From: Andrena cerasifolii
Taxonomy: Eukaryota > Arthropoda > Insecta > Hymenoptera > Andrenidae
DNA length: 64,000 bases
Assembly: GCF_050908995.1 (NCBI RefSeq)
Contig: NC_135123.1
Coordinates: 16,616,001-16,680,000 of the forward strand
Direction of reading: 5' to 3'
In this document: positions 45,081 to 55,900 of the stretch, piece by piece
Layout of the letters: every line of letters begins with the position of its first letter
Numbering within the stretch: the stretch's first letter is position 1
Notes under the pieces: model-generated
Database searches by the model: none
What the model saw: the letters and a program-made list of their open reading frames with translations, nothing else
What the model was told of the DNA's origin: nothing
Program-made: the position numbers and the translations under genes

Positions 45081-48000
45081 ATCTGACGAGCACTTTGATC
45101 TTATTTTTTTAAACAAACTTAAGTTCAGGACAAGTATTTTGCTACTTTGAAATAAACGATACAATCGAGCAAAACTGAGAATTGCATAAATCGTATAAAT
45201 TTTAATTGTCATGCCTGTTGAGTGAAATCCTGCATAGATTGTCGTTCTTTTATTTTTCTCTCGGGGGAATAATTTAATTAGCAGGTGATAACAGCTGCAT
45301 GTTCCATTGCGGCTGTTCTCTTTGCGGCTACCTGAAAGGGTGACGGTGTCAAATTTTCACCAATTTCCCCCTTTCTGTCACGTCGTTCTAACGAACGCAA
45401 TTACTGCTGTGGTTTTGTCCCACTTCTGCGACTTGAGACATCCGAGAAGATTACGCTGCGTAGGGCTTAGCTCTTAATTAACGAGGATGGACGATCTCGG
45501 GGGTCTTACAGTTATCATTGTCATAGAGGCTTACTACGTCACTTTCTTATTCCGAGCGTCTCTCAGACGTACTCGAGACAGCTTCTCGCCGATTCCATTA
45601 TTCTTACGCGAACGACTTTCCTACTTATCAGCATAACAGGAACGGGGAACAGACATAATTCTTTCTGATCTTGGAATGATCTCGATGGGAATTTTTCAGC
45701 CGAACAAGACACTAGTTTATTCCTGTCGTTAAGCTGTGACACTTGATTTTATAGCTCTAGTATTGTTCTTATTGTTGTTGCTTGGGGCGGGTTAAAATAA
45801 TATGAATCAATGGCTTTTTAAATGGAATCATTTGTTATTGATTTAAAGAAGAGTGTATTGTTTTTAGAAAGTTTAGAAGAGCATACAAAATTTAAAAGGA
45901 ATTTAAGAACGTATGCTTGTTGTAAAGTAATTTATGTAATAGGAACTAAATATTTTTCTGAAAATAACAAGTATTCGAGTTAAATCCATGTTAAAATTCT
46001 TGTGAAAAACTTTACCCATTCTATAATACTCAAATTAGATTTCTCCGCCTGCCTCCATCTTTTATTTTCTCTATCATTCCAAACTTCGATTTGCAGCTTA
46101 GAATATTCTTTGAAAAATTAAATCTAAAACAACGAAGTTAACTAATTCTTTGCCAGAATACACCCGAACGAAACAATTACAAGCCCACAACTACCCTACA
46201 CTGGGACCAGAAACCGCCGCGACACGAACAATCGAAGTCAACCCCGAAAAAAGTGTCCAAAAACGAGATCTAAAACTGCAGCCATTACATTCAAGCAGGA
46301 TATCGGTGCAGACGATGTCCCGTTGCATGCGTGAAACTAAAAAGGGCAGATCCCCCGTAATCCCCAGATGCTACGAATGCTGTAACATTTATTCCCAGTC
46401 GAGAGGGGGCGGTTTTTCACGGGGCCAAGAGGGGGCATCTTTCCCGAAACGCGGTTTAAAAAACGAGGGAACGAAAGGATTTCCCTGGGATAGGAGGAAA
46501 CGGATAAATCAGCTGGTATCGTTGGAGCATCTAGAGCAGAGAATTGCGGCCATTCATAACGAAGCGAAGGCGCGCGGGCTCGCGCCACTTACGGAACGAC
46601 TACGATAACTTTGTCACGCGTGAGCCTCGTGGCGGTCCCGCGCCGCGTTTCGCTCGTATCTGCTGTCGAACCCGCGAGCAGCAATAAATATCGTAAACGC
46701 ACGCGGTGTCTGGCCGTGGTATTAAAACTTGCTAGCCAGGGGGCTTCAGAACCACGTCCCCCACTCGCCACCCCCGATATTGGAAAGCTATCCACGGTGC
46801 GCCGAGTCGCGAATACGATTTAATCGCGGTGGAATTGTTTGCTGCCACCCTCTGTTCTTATCGTAGGTCTGTACGTTTAATTCGAGGTGCAATGGATTCA
46901 CCCTTTGACTTGGAAAGGGGTATATATGCGTCCTCGAGAAGTTTTTTTGACAGGGGTAGTGTGTCAGAGTTATCGATGGGGACTTACAATAATTAAGTGG
47001 CTAATGGAGCTTGTAGAATGAAACAGAGATAGTTTAATGAGAGGAGTGTAGAAGGTTTTGGTGATGGATTTAATGGAGGATGCTATCCTTCAGGCGATTA
47101 AATGTTGCGTATGTTTTGCAGAGCTGTAACAATCAAACTAATAATTGCACGTGAAAAAAATGACGGATACTTTTTATTGAAGAAGAAGAGATTCTTAGCA
47201 GCCTGTGACTTTTGAAAAACGAAAATAGAATTAGAGTTTTCGGGGCCTTTCAATTGAAGACCTAATCAAGGCCACGCTGATGGGGTGTGCATGATTATTA
47301 ATCAAATAAGGCACCTACTGTCTTGAAATTTTTACAGCAGTTCAACCACGCTTGGAGCTCTGGTATGAACCTCTAATTGATCCCCTACTCCTAATACTCT
47401 CTACAGGAAAAATTTATTTTTCAATTCAAGACCCCTTTTCGGGAAACTGAGTACATATTGTTAACTTGGACGGACTGTATTTTTTAAACAGATCCAGAAC
47501 CAGCAAAATGATGACTTGAACCCTCTCCTAATTTCCCACGAACTACATTATATTTCAATTCCATCAAAATCCCTGACATCCAGTAGAAAAAGTGAAGGGT
47601 TTGACCCAGAATGGTTCCTGGACTTTTTCCTTCGAGGTCATTTAAAAAGTTTTCTTCTTAAAACTTATCTGTACCCTAGCCAACAATATATCCACTTGAA
47701 GGCAAATGAAAACTGCATTATCCTTTCAATCATATATCTCACACTACCAACTTAAAATGCAAAATCACTTATCACTTTGAATTAAAATCCCACTTTTCGA
47801 CCAATTGTTTCCCACTCAAGCTTGACTCTAATATTCCATCCCACACCAAATTTGAACGCACCAACAGGCAACCCCACTCAAGCCCATTTGCACAAAAAAA
47901 AGAAAACCCACTTCCTAAATTCGCGCAGTGTTCCAACCCCCAGTTTACCACGGAACTCCGCGCTGCAAAATAATCCAGGAGCGAAGCACACCGAAAGGTG

Positions 48001-48917
48001 TCGTATCGCGGACCAACGGATATCCTGCTCCCCCTATTACCTGCTCATTATCCCCCCGCGAGGCGGAATCGACGCGGCATCGATCGACGTCGCACGGACG
48101 CATTATCAGCGCGCAGCCAGCGACGTCGCTCGTCGTCCCGAAGAAAGAACCAAACGAAACGTCGAAATAAGAGCGTGACTGGGATCCAGGCAACCGAATG
48201 AAAGGCGAGGTAAAAAAAAAAGAAGGCGACAGGGCGGGAGGGGGATGAAAAGCGTCGCGAGCATTTCGGGGAGGAGAGCAGCCGAAACGAGAAGCTCGGG
48301 TCTTTATCTGGTGCCTCCGATACCTGAAACGAATCGAGCCTCGAACTCTTCTTCATTTTCTCCCCCGTTCGGCTTTTGTGCCGGCCGCTGGCTGCTCCCG
48401 TTAATTAGAACTGTTCTCTCGCGCGATAACGTTCGACCAGCCCCTCCCGCCCCCTGTTTCGAACCCCCTTTTTCCTTTCCCGCTCCCACTCTCACTTCCC
48501 CACGTCCCGTTTCCACGGCCAGGAACAATAGTTTGGCGGCTGCTGCGAGAGATACTGGCCATTGTTTCTCGGGGATTTCAGGTGTTACGGAAGTTGGTCG
48601 GATCATAGATTTGCCAACGGCTGGCCGCGAGATCTGCTGCGCGAAAACGGCTGGTTCGGTCGGTGTAATGAAGTCGTTAACTGATCGTGGCGGGAGATTC
48701 AACCGGGAGGGATTGGCAGGGAACTGACCGTTGCACGTTTCGGTTCTGGAGTCCGAAGGCTCGGGGCTCTGCTCCTCGCGGCGTGGTATCGGGGCAGCGA
48801 TCTCCTGGCTAGTTGGGGGTGTTGGATTGTTGGGAAAGTCGAAACAGCGGAGTGTAAGATGGAAATTTGGGAGTTTGGGGTCCACCTATAAGTCCTCGTG
48901 GTGTGTTTATATACGGG
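45081..48917. other. Gene-free region with two GC-rich blocks
   Basis: 45081-46140 is AT-rich and featureless. 46560-46800 and 47990-48800 are CpG-rich and open on both strands. The 193-codon minus-strand frame (48304-48885) and 160-codon plus-strand frame (48245-48727) overlap each other and resemble no family. The 152-codon frame at 46150-46608 begins at TTG, not ATG, and is not recognised. TATATATG at 46921 is followed by no evident transcript. Confidence 0.45.
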
Positions 48918-49151
48918 ACTGGAAATATTTATTGCGTCATCCCTAATTCCACCTCTTGTGAAACTATCTTCATAACTACATGATTGATAAAGTAGTTGGT
49001 ATCCAACTTAATTTAACCAAGACATCGGGCACTGTATGCCTACTTAGAATTACTCAAACACCGCGCCAAAGTACTCTGCGAATGTTAATAATAAATGAGG
49101 TGGAAGTGACTACACGCTGAATACTCGGGTGATGCAATAAATATTTCCAGT
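48918..49151. mobile_element. Miniature inverted-repeat element (234 bp)
   Basis: The left end is ACTGGAAATATTTATTGCGT. The right end on the minus strand is ACTGGAAATATTTATTGCAT. Matching continues through CAYCC, and CCACCTC recurs further in on both arms, displaced by a gap. The inverted ends are about 25 bp with two mismatches. Flanks are TATACGGG and ATGCTTTA, with no convincing target duplication. Non-coding, superfamily unassigned. Confidence 0.75.
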
Positions 49152-51882
49152 ATGCTTTAATCCAATTTCATTAGAAATAAAAAACTTTCCTGGCAACAAG
49201 ATAAAAACGTGTGTATACGCTATAAACATTGATTTACTTATTCTAAGTAGAAGAGGATGACACTTTCCCTCTTAGAAGGTTGAAATATAAAATACTGAAG
49301 TTATATAGAATATTAATGAAATCAGAACACTTGAGACGAAAGACTGCAATAACATTATTTCCAAGTGAGTCGAAAATTGTTGCCAAATTTATTAATACTC
49401 CGAAATAATTAAGACTACTAATTGTGTTGCTAATTATGCTTTGTTATTAACAGAAACGATATTACGTTGCTGTTAATAAGTTCGTGCAGAATTACGGGCA
49501 TGTTCATTATCAAGTAAATTGTGTAATTATTCCAGTATTTAAGTACGAGTTTCCACGCGGTTTGACGAGGTAGTTTTCCAACGATTTTCAAGCAGGACGA
49601 AAAACAGAATTGCAATATAAAATGTAATTGATTCATTTCAAAGAACCGAACCGTAGGACCCTTAATTAATTATGCGCGGGGCAACGCCTCATTGTCGAAA
49701 TGATAGCCTGTGAATTATGGTCCTGTGGCTTCGCCAGGACCTCGATACGTCCCTTTATCACGATATGGACAATAGTTTCGCAGTGGACGGCACGGAGCAT
49801 CCGGCATTGTTCTTCGGCATCCTTCGAACTGAATGTTTCGCTCGCGAAAATCCGATAGATACGGATCAGAGGGTTCACAAAGGCAACTTCCAGGCGGAAG
49901 AATAAAGGGGCTCGAATGAAATTGCACGTGAAATTTTTAATAATATCGATCATCCAGGATATTGTGTTTCGCGTCCCAAAGGCAACAATGAAACCGATAC
50001 TCGCTTAAGAATTGCTTAAGCCAATATCGCTGCGTCCCTTGTGACAAGTGACCGTGCATTTTACTCAGCGAAGATTGTGGAAAGCGATGACGTACGATTC
50101 TCGCAGGATTAACGTTGTAATCGGCATATTAGTATTGAATCAGGTAATTTTTTTTACATTTGACATTTTTCCTGACATTTTGACCGGTCGCACAATTTCT
50201 GGGCATATTCTATGAATTAAAATTATCAAATATAATAAATATAGGATGTAATAAATGACACATCTCCTTATGAAGTTAATGTTGAAGGTGATTTTCATGG
50301 AGTATAGGTATAAGTAATTAGTTAGAGGGGTCGTCATTGATAACTAGAACCAACTTGAACCTAAAATGTGTTTAAACTTTTGAATGGTTATTCAAAAGAT
50401 CTGCAAAAATTACCAATCACATTTCACGTATTCTCTCCTCGGACGAACCTTAACAAACGCAAGTTTCTGTAATTTTTCATTTCGCACGAGCGCTGAATTG
50501 AAAGGGAAAAAAAAAAAATATTTTTTCTATAAAAATCCCTATCACATCTAAAAAAATGATTAAAAGATCCCAAAGTTCCTGATAATTCATAATTCATATT
50601 AATCCCCCTTATACACCCAGTTCCTATAAATTACCATTTTACAAATCCCACAATAGGACCACTTACGACTAAACGCAACGTGCATCAAACTTGTACATCA
50701 CGAAGCGAATCTCTGAATTACGAATCCCCTCAAAACCGGTATCCCTCTAAATTATCAATCGACAAGAAGCCCTTCCACAGTCTTTCCCTTGTTTTCCACG
50801 GCAGAGACCCACTTCAGCGTGGAGAACCGCGCTCGACGATAACTCTCGTAGCGGAACAAAGTGCAAAGGCACGAAAGTAAAGCAGTTGAACGCGCTTGTA
50901 ACGATTCGAACTCGGGGAACGCGTCCTCCAGTGCGCCGCGGAGCGTGCAGCTTTTATTTGGACGAGAATTTTCGTCGAGGCCAATCGGGCAGTGTTCCAG
51001 TAACGGGGAAAAAACGGATGATATTGTGGTAGCAACGAAACACCTGGTAAACGTTACGGGCCATTAACCTTTTACTGCCCATTTTGCCCTTCCACCGTCC
51101 CTGGATTCTGTATTTCTTACGTGGCCGGACCCCGAGCGAAATCTGAGCGCGAATAGCGCTGGGTAACATTGTAATTACGTTATGATTACCCCCACCTCCC
51201 TGCCTTAATTGCACGCTAATTGCCCGGCGACGATTGCGCGACGCTAATTTTAAATGCCGTTTAATTAGCGCCGATGGAAAAGTGCGAGGACTTCATTTGC
51301 AGCGCATTCTACGGGCACTGCCGCGCTGGACCGCGGTTTTTGCGATAAAGGCTCTTTCGCACGGGGAACTTTTTGCAGCTCGTGATTACTGCTTTACTGT
51401 TATCTGTTTCAGTGCTCTTTTAAATAGAGGTGTCTCTGGTAGATGAATGTACTTGAGGTGGCACAGGTGAAAGACAGAAGTGCTTGTGTGTGAAAGGAAC
51501 TAAGAATTAGGAGGAAAGATATTAAGGATAAAGTACGCGGAGTTCAACTCGAGGGAAGTTAAGGAGTCCGTTTCTTTAGAGTAAGGGAAACAGTAGAAAT
51601 AAATTTTGGAGAGGCAGATTCCATCGTGCTTAGGGTATTTTGAGGTGGGATAATGCTTTAATATGGAGCAGCGGTGGAAGCGAGGTGGTAAGGAAAGTTT
51701 TGCCGAGGAAACGTACGATGTTTCTTTATGTTACCTGCAAGATGTAACAGCTGCCAATTTAAGAGTAAACTAGATCTAACACGAACCTAGCCATCAAATT
51801 AACAGCGCAGTAGCTTAAATTATTACAAATTACATAAACATTCAACTATAAAGCTCACAAGACTAACCACTTAGCTACTTAA
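49152..51882. other. Gene-free region
   Basis: AT-rich except for moderately GC-rich patches at 49700-49900 and 50780-51370. The GC-richer part includes TTAACCTTTTACTGCCC at 51066, which resembles a TTAA-type end but has no partner. Frames of 60-95 codons overlap on both strands and are unrecognised. Confidence 0.5.
51879..51882. repeat. TTAA flank (left) of the foldback element
   Basis: Matches TTAA at 52526-52529. A 4-bp TTAA duplication is expected of piggyBac- or Kolobok-type insertion. Confidence 0.7.
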
Positions 51883-52525
51883 GGGGTTACATACGTTCTC
51901 GGCGCCAAATAATTCATCACTTTTGGGATATTTTTTCTCGAGAGCTGTGAAATAGATAGAAAATTTTATCATTGTATCTTGTTCTTGGGATTTTCATCCA
52001 TATAAAAAAAATTAAATGCAAAAACCTCTGCACCAAGCAGGGAGCCTCCTTATCAGCAGGATAACTTCGACAATTTACGACCTTTTTTAATGAACTTTTT
52101 GTTCATCTATACAGAATGACATTCTCTAAGGGGCATCGGGCCATTTTTATAAATTTTAAATTTTTAATATTTTTTTACCATTTAAAGATGGAAATTGTAG
52201 ACGAAAAATCTACTGCTTTCTTCAAAATGGCATAAATTTTCTTATTTTCTAAAAATTCAAAATTTTGGCCCGATGGCTCTTAGAGAATGCCATTCTACAT
52301 AAATGTACAAAGTTCATTAAAATAAGTTGTAAATTGTCGTAGTATCCTGCTGATAAGGAGGCTCCCTGCTTGGTGCAGAGGTTGTTGCATTTAATTTTTT
52401 TTATATGGATGAAAATCCCAAGAACAAGATACAATGATAAATTTTTCGATTTATTTCACACCTCTCAAGGAAAAAAAATCCCAAAAGTGATGAATTATTA
52501 GGCGCGGAGAACGTGTGTAACTGCC
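51883..52525. mobile_element. 643-bp palindromic foldback element flanked by TTAA
   Basis: The two arms, about 300 bp each, are reverse complements at close to 90 percent by eye and meet at about 52200. A perfect block of over 50 bp includes ATCTTGTTCTTGGGATTTTC, and another includes CTCTGCACCAAGCAGGGAGC. The element is bounded by TTAA at 51879-51882 and 52526-52529. The ends read GGGGTTACATACG and, inverted, GGCAGTTACACACG. There is no transposase. TTAA flanks suggest mobilisation by a TTAA-specific transposase (piggyBac or Kolobok type). The well-kept arms argue for recent origin or gene conversion between arms. Confidence 0.88.
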
Positions 52526-52529
52526 TTAA
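52526..52529. repeat. TTAA flank (right) of the foldback element
   Basis: Partner of 51879-51882. Confidence 0.7.
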
Positions 52530-54050
52530 CAAGCAACCCAGGCATAAAATCAGCAACTCACTGTCATGCTATAACCAAGTACCACCTCGAACAGACCGAA
52601 TAATCGAATACACACGCGCACATCCAACCACAAAGCTCGCAGCACCAACCACCAAGTAGCCAATCAACACCCACTTATTCAGTGCCTCTGACTCAGTATA
52701 GCCCCCTTATTGCCTCCCATTCTTTGTCACCGCTATCATTCACGTCCTCGAAGCCGCTCCATTTAGCCGACCACGAATTCGGCGGATCTGTGCGCACAAT
52801 CGTAACAGCAGGCCCCTCGTCATAGTACCGATCCGATCGAGATAGTTATCCGCAGGCCGGCCGAGCCGTGCAGAACCCTTACGCTTTCGAAATAACCTGC
52901 TCCAAGCTTATTATGCCTCTGCAGCCAATAATAATCCACATAGTGGCCCTTGTCGAACGCAGCCTCCACGGATACGCGGTTTCCAGCGTACGTGTATCAC
53001 CTGACAATAGCACATCCGCGACTGGCTGCGCCGAGCCATGTCCGCGCGCGTCCAACGCGAGGCTCCCGCTGGGAAACTTTCGTCCCTTGGAGCAGGGTAA
53101 GATTGGTACCGAGGCCCCCTGCGCCTGTTGCTTTGTCTCTGCGCGTCCACGTTGCTGGAGCAGCAGCAATTTTTCCGAGCACGCATGCAGTGTTCAGGGA
53201 GAGCATTCCTCTCCGTGACGGGAGAAACGAGGGTAAAGAGGAAGGGTCGAGAATGTGGAAGGCGCAAAAGTAGCGAGACGAGAGCCGCGTTAAACTTTCT
53301 GTAAGCCTCTTCTCGCGGGTACTCGATGTAGGGCTTTCTGTGGCTTTTGCAGTGGTTGGGGATGGTCGTGGAAGAGGCTGATGATATTGTTGCTCTTAAT
53401 TGTTCTGTGAAACGTTTTAATATGTCCATAGATTCATTGGGTTGCTTAATTGTTATCGATGAAGGTTTTGGGGTTGAGTTCCACGTTGAGGGGATGTTAT
53501 ATGGGTGATTGAAGTTTGGGGGGTGGAATTAGTGGCGCAGGCTGAATTTGTTGAGGTAGAAAAGTGGTGGTCATGGGGTATGCGTAATGTGGGGTTGAGT
53601 GGAAGTTGGAATGTAAAGATTTGTGCTGGTAAACTGGTGCGAATGTGGGTGGAGACTTTGGTGTTTGATGAGGATTCAAACTTATACTCTGCTGAATTTG
53701 AATATCTTCTAACCAAGTGCAAATGGACGTGTTCAGTTCACTCGTGTTGAGCTTCTGCAGAGGGTATTGAAATGTTAAATTTCCTTGGATGGATATTTTT
53801 GGGATTTCTGGGGAACGACTGAGAAAGGTGAAAACAGAGAAGACCTGTAATCTCTCGTGGGTAGGTACATTTAGTGTTAAAAATTCATTCCGGAGCCTAC
53901 GAGGCTCCAAGACCACGAGTGTACATCGCAACGACCTTCGTGCAACAGTTAAATGCAGTGTACCAATTGAAACGCTTGTGGGGCTGAACGTGTTCTTTCA
54001 ATTCAATTCACAAGTAATTAATTTGAAAATTAAATAGAACCAGTTGGATC
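52530..54050. other. Gene-free region with GC-rich block
   Basis: 52740-53330 is CpG-rich with overlapping open frames on both strands (172 codons minus at 52911-53429, 116 and 107 codons plus). None is recognised. At 53893-53909 a perfect hairpin, GGAGCCT-ACG-AGGCTCC, is present. Confidence 0.5.
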
Positions 54051-54280
54051 GGGTAAACGCACCAATAAATGAACACTTGAGGCTAATGAATGAATACTTT
54101 TATAAAATCGTGTTTGCAACGCGATTGATTCTACGTGCTGCAAAAATTGTTTGGATATGAAGCAAGAAATTAAAAGTCTCTAATTAAATAGTTGCTTAAT
54201 TTAATAACTTATTTTACTCATTTTAATATCAAATGTCCATTCACTGGTACGTGTCCATTTACTGGTACATCCACCCTATT
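54051..54280 (+). mobile_element. Miniature element with doubled-motif inverted ends, member 3
   Basis: The left end is GGGTAAACGCACCAATAAAT. The right end on the minus strand is AGGGTGGATGTACCAGTAAA, then TGGACAC and GTACCAGTGAATGGACA. The interior aligns with the reverse complement of 31821-31991, and this copy is longer by about 60 bp (an extra block at about 54110-54160). Non-coding. The flanks show no convincing duplication. Confidence 0.75.
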
Positions 54281-55540
54281 GATACACAGCCTTTGGTTAA
54301 ATTCAAAGCGATAAGATAGTTGAAACGATCGAACTTTTACTGGTGTAATTCGAAGGAATTTTATTACTCGAGACTCGAATGAAAAATGCTGCAGAAATAG
54401 AAATCAAATGGCTGATACAGTATAAACATTATACCGTGAACACTTTGATATATCGCGACGTTTGCTTATTTAAAAAAGCTTCCTGCATTTCTTCGTAGAA
54501 TTCGGTAGTATTGCGTAATCACAGGCACGTGCTCGACACTGACATACCCTTCTAGCGAGAGAGTGATTATTAATCGGAACAAAATCTTAAATTGTACGAG
54601 TAACGAATACACAAGCGGTCGACTGGCGAGATTGCTAAAAAATATTGCCCAGGGCCAAGGGATCAGCTTCGATCGAACCGGGAAGGTGGAAAATAAATTA
54701 AACCGTCGTTTCACGATTACACGATACACACTTTTAACCGTGGAAATTTACCCAACTCCACTTTGCAATTAAATCTCTCGCCATTTCCCCTCGTTTCGAC
54801 AAACACATCGATTTACTAAACGAATTAATCGATGTCACCGGCGACACGCATTTAAACGACGTCGATTTTATTTTGGTGTTACCCTACACCGGAGTGTATA
54901 AAACGGGATGGATTGAGTTGACGATTGATCTGTAACGTGCTTTCGAAATAACTGGGATCAATTCTATAAAATAATAATCCGCTGCTTGTAAACTGCAATT
55001 TTTTTTAAAACTAAAATAGATGAACGTATGTATCTGTGAGCACGATGGAAATATATAAAAGGTACCCCTTGCTGAGCTTCGGCTCCAAAAAATCCACCCC
55101 AAGAACTTCTACCACAGACTACATTTCGTACACTACACACACACTCGTTTTTGCTATTCTTTTGGTATCCTTCTGTGACTTTCCTCGCACGCACACTGAT
55201 TTCGTTTCACGCAGACACTCTCGCTCCTCCATACCCGTGCCATCTTCCCGCTCCCTCATGTTACCTCACCACCTAATCGCGCATTCCTTTCAGCCATCAG
55301 TAATAGTCTCTCGGGTATCAGCGCGTATTTTTTATCTGTCGCGTACAACATACCGTCATTCATTTTTAAATAAGGAAATTCGTTTGAGGGATGCTTCTTT
55401 ATTTAAGAAAGGCAAATTTCAATTTCTTACCCTTCTCGATGTATCTGAAATGGATTCCAGATTCCACTATTCCTGCACCATAACTCAATGTAATAAATTA
55501 ATACCACCCCCTTGAATATACCAACATCAGCTTCCACTTC
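54281..55540. other. Gene-free region
   Basis: No gene is supported. TATATAAAAGG at 55052 is a strong TATA-like word. The 159-codon frame that starts just before it (55036-55515, plus) is low in domain content and unrecognised. 55110-55260 is rich in cytosine and thymine. Confidence 0.45.
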
Positions 55541-55900
55541 GCCCCTCAAAAAATTCATTCCACCTCGTTTCGACCTCTCTCGCAGTTAATTACAGCCACC
55601 GTTGCTGCTCGAAATGATTAATCATAACTGCGAACAACCAAACATTTCAGCAGCGCAATTTTTCTCACCGTTCCAAGATGTCCCGATAGGATGCCTCGGA
55701 TAATTATTAACCCGCCCATTTCTCTCGCTAAAAACACAGCAGATACCGCCAGGTGTATGCAAATGTTATATGCAAATACTTATGCATAATGAGTGAAATC
55801 CCTTTGAAGCACTACCGTTTACAATGCGTTCCGCGGGGAAATTAGCTCCGGTTTGATAACAAAATTTCGCAAATTAAATCGAGCCCGACGATCGCCCCGC
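55541..55900. promoter_or_regulatory. Candidate cis-regulatory block with POU and homeodomain motifs
   Basis: Three octamer-like words, ATGCAAAT (55757), ATGCAAAT (55770) and ATGCATAA (55782), lie 13 and 12 bases apart on the same strand. Upstream is the perfect palindrome ATGATTAATCAT (55614-55625), a paired homeodomain-type site, plus TAATTA and ATAATTATTAA words. ATGCAAAT is the POU-domain octamer. Function is inferred from motif density only. Confidence 0.35.

Noticed and set aside
46150..46608. 152-codon plus-strand frame
   Set aside because: It opens at TTG, not ATG, and no homology was recognised. The last part lies in a CpG-rich block.
48245..48885. Overlapping 160-codon (plus) and 193-codon (minus) frames
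   Set aside because: Both strands are open over the same CpG-rich block and neither protein is recognisable. Composition explains both.
51066..51090. TTAACCTTTTACTGCCC as a TTAA-type transposon end
   Set aside because: No inverted partner and no relatives seen in the window.
52868..53429. Stack of frames on both strands around 53 kb
   Set aside because: Five overlapping frames in one GC-rich block. No single frame shows conservation or motif evidence.
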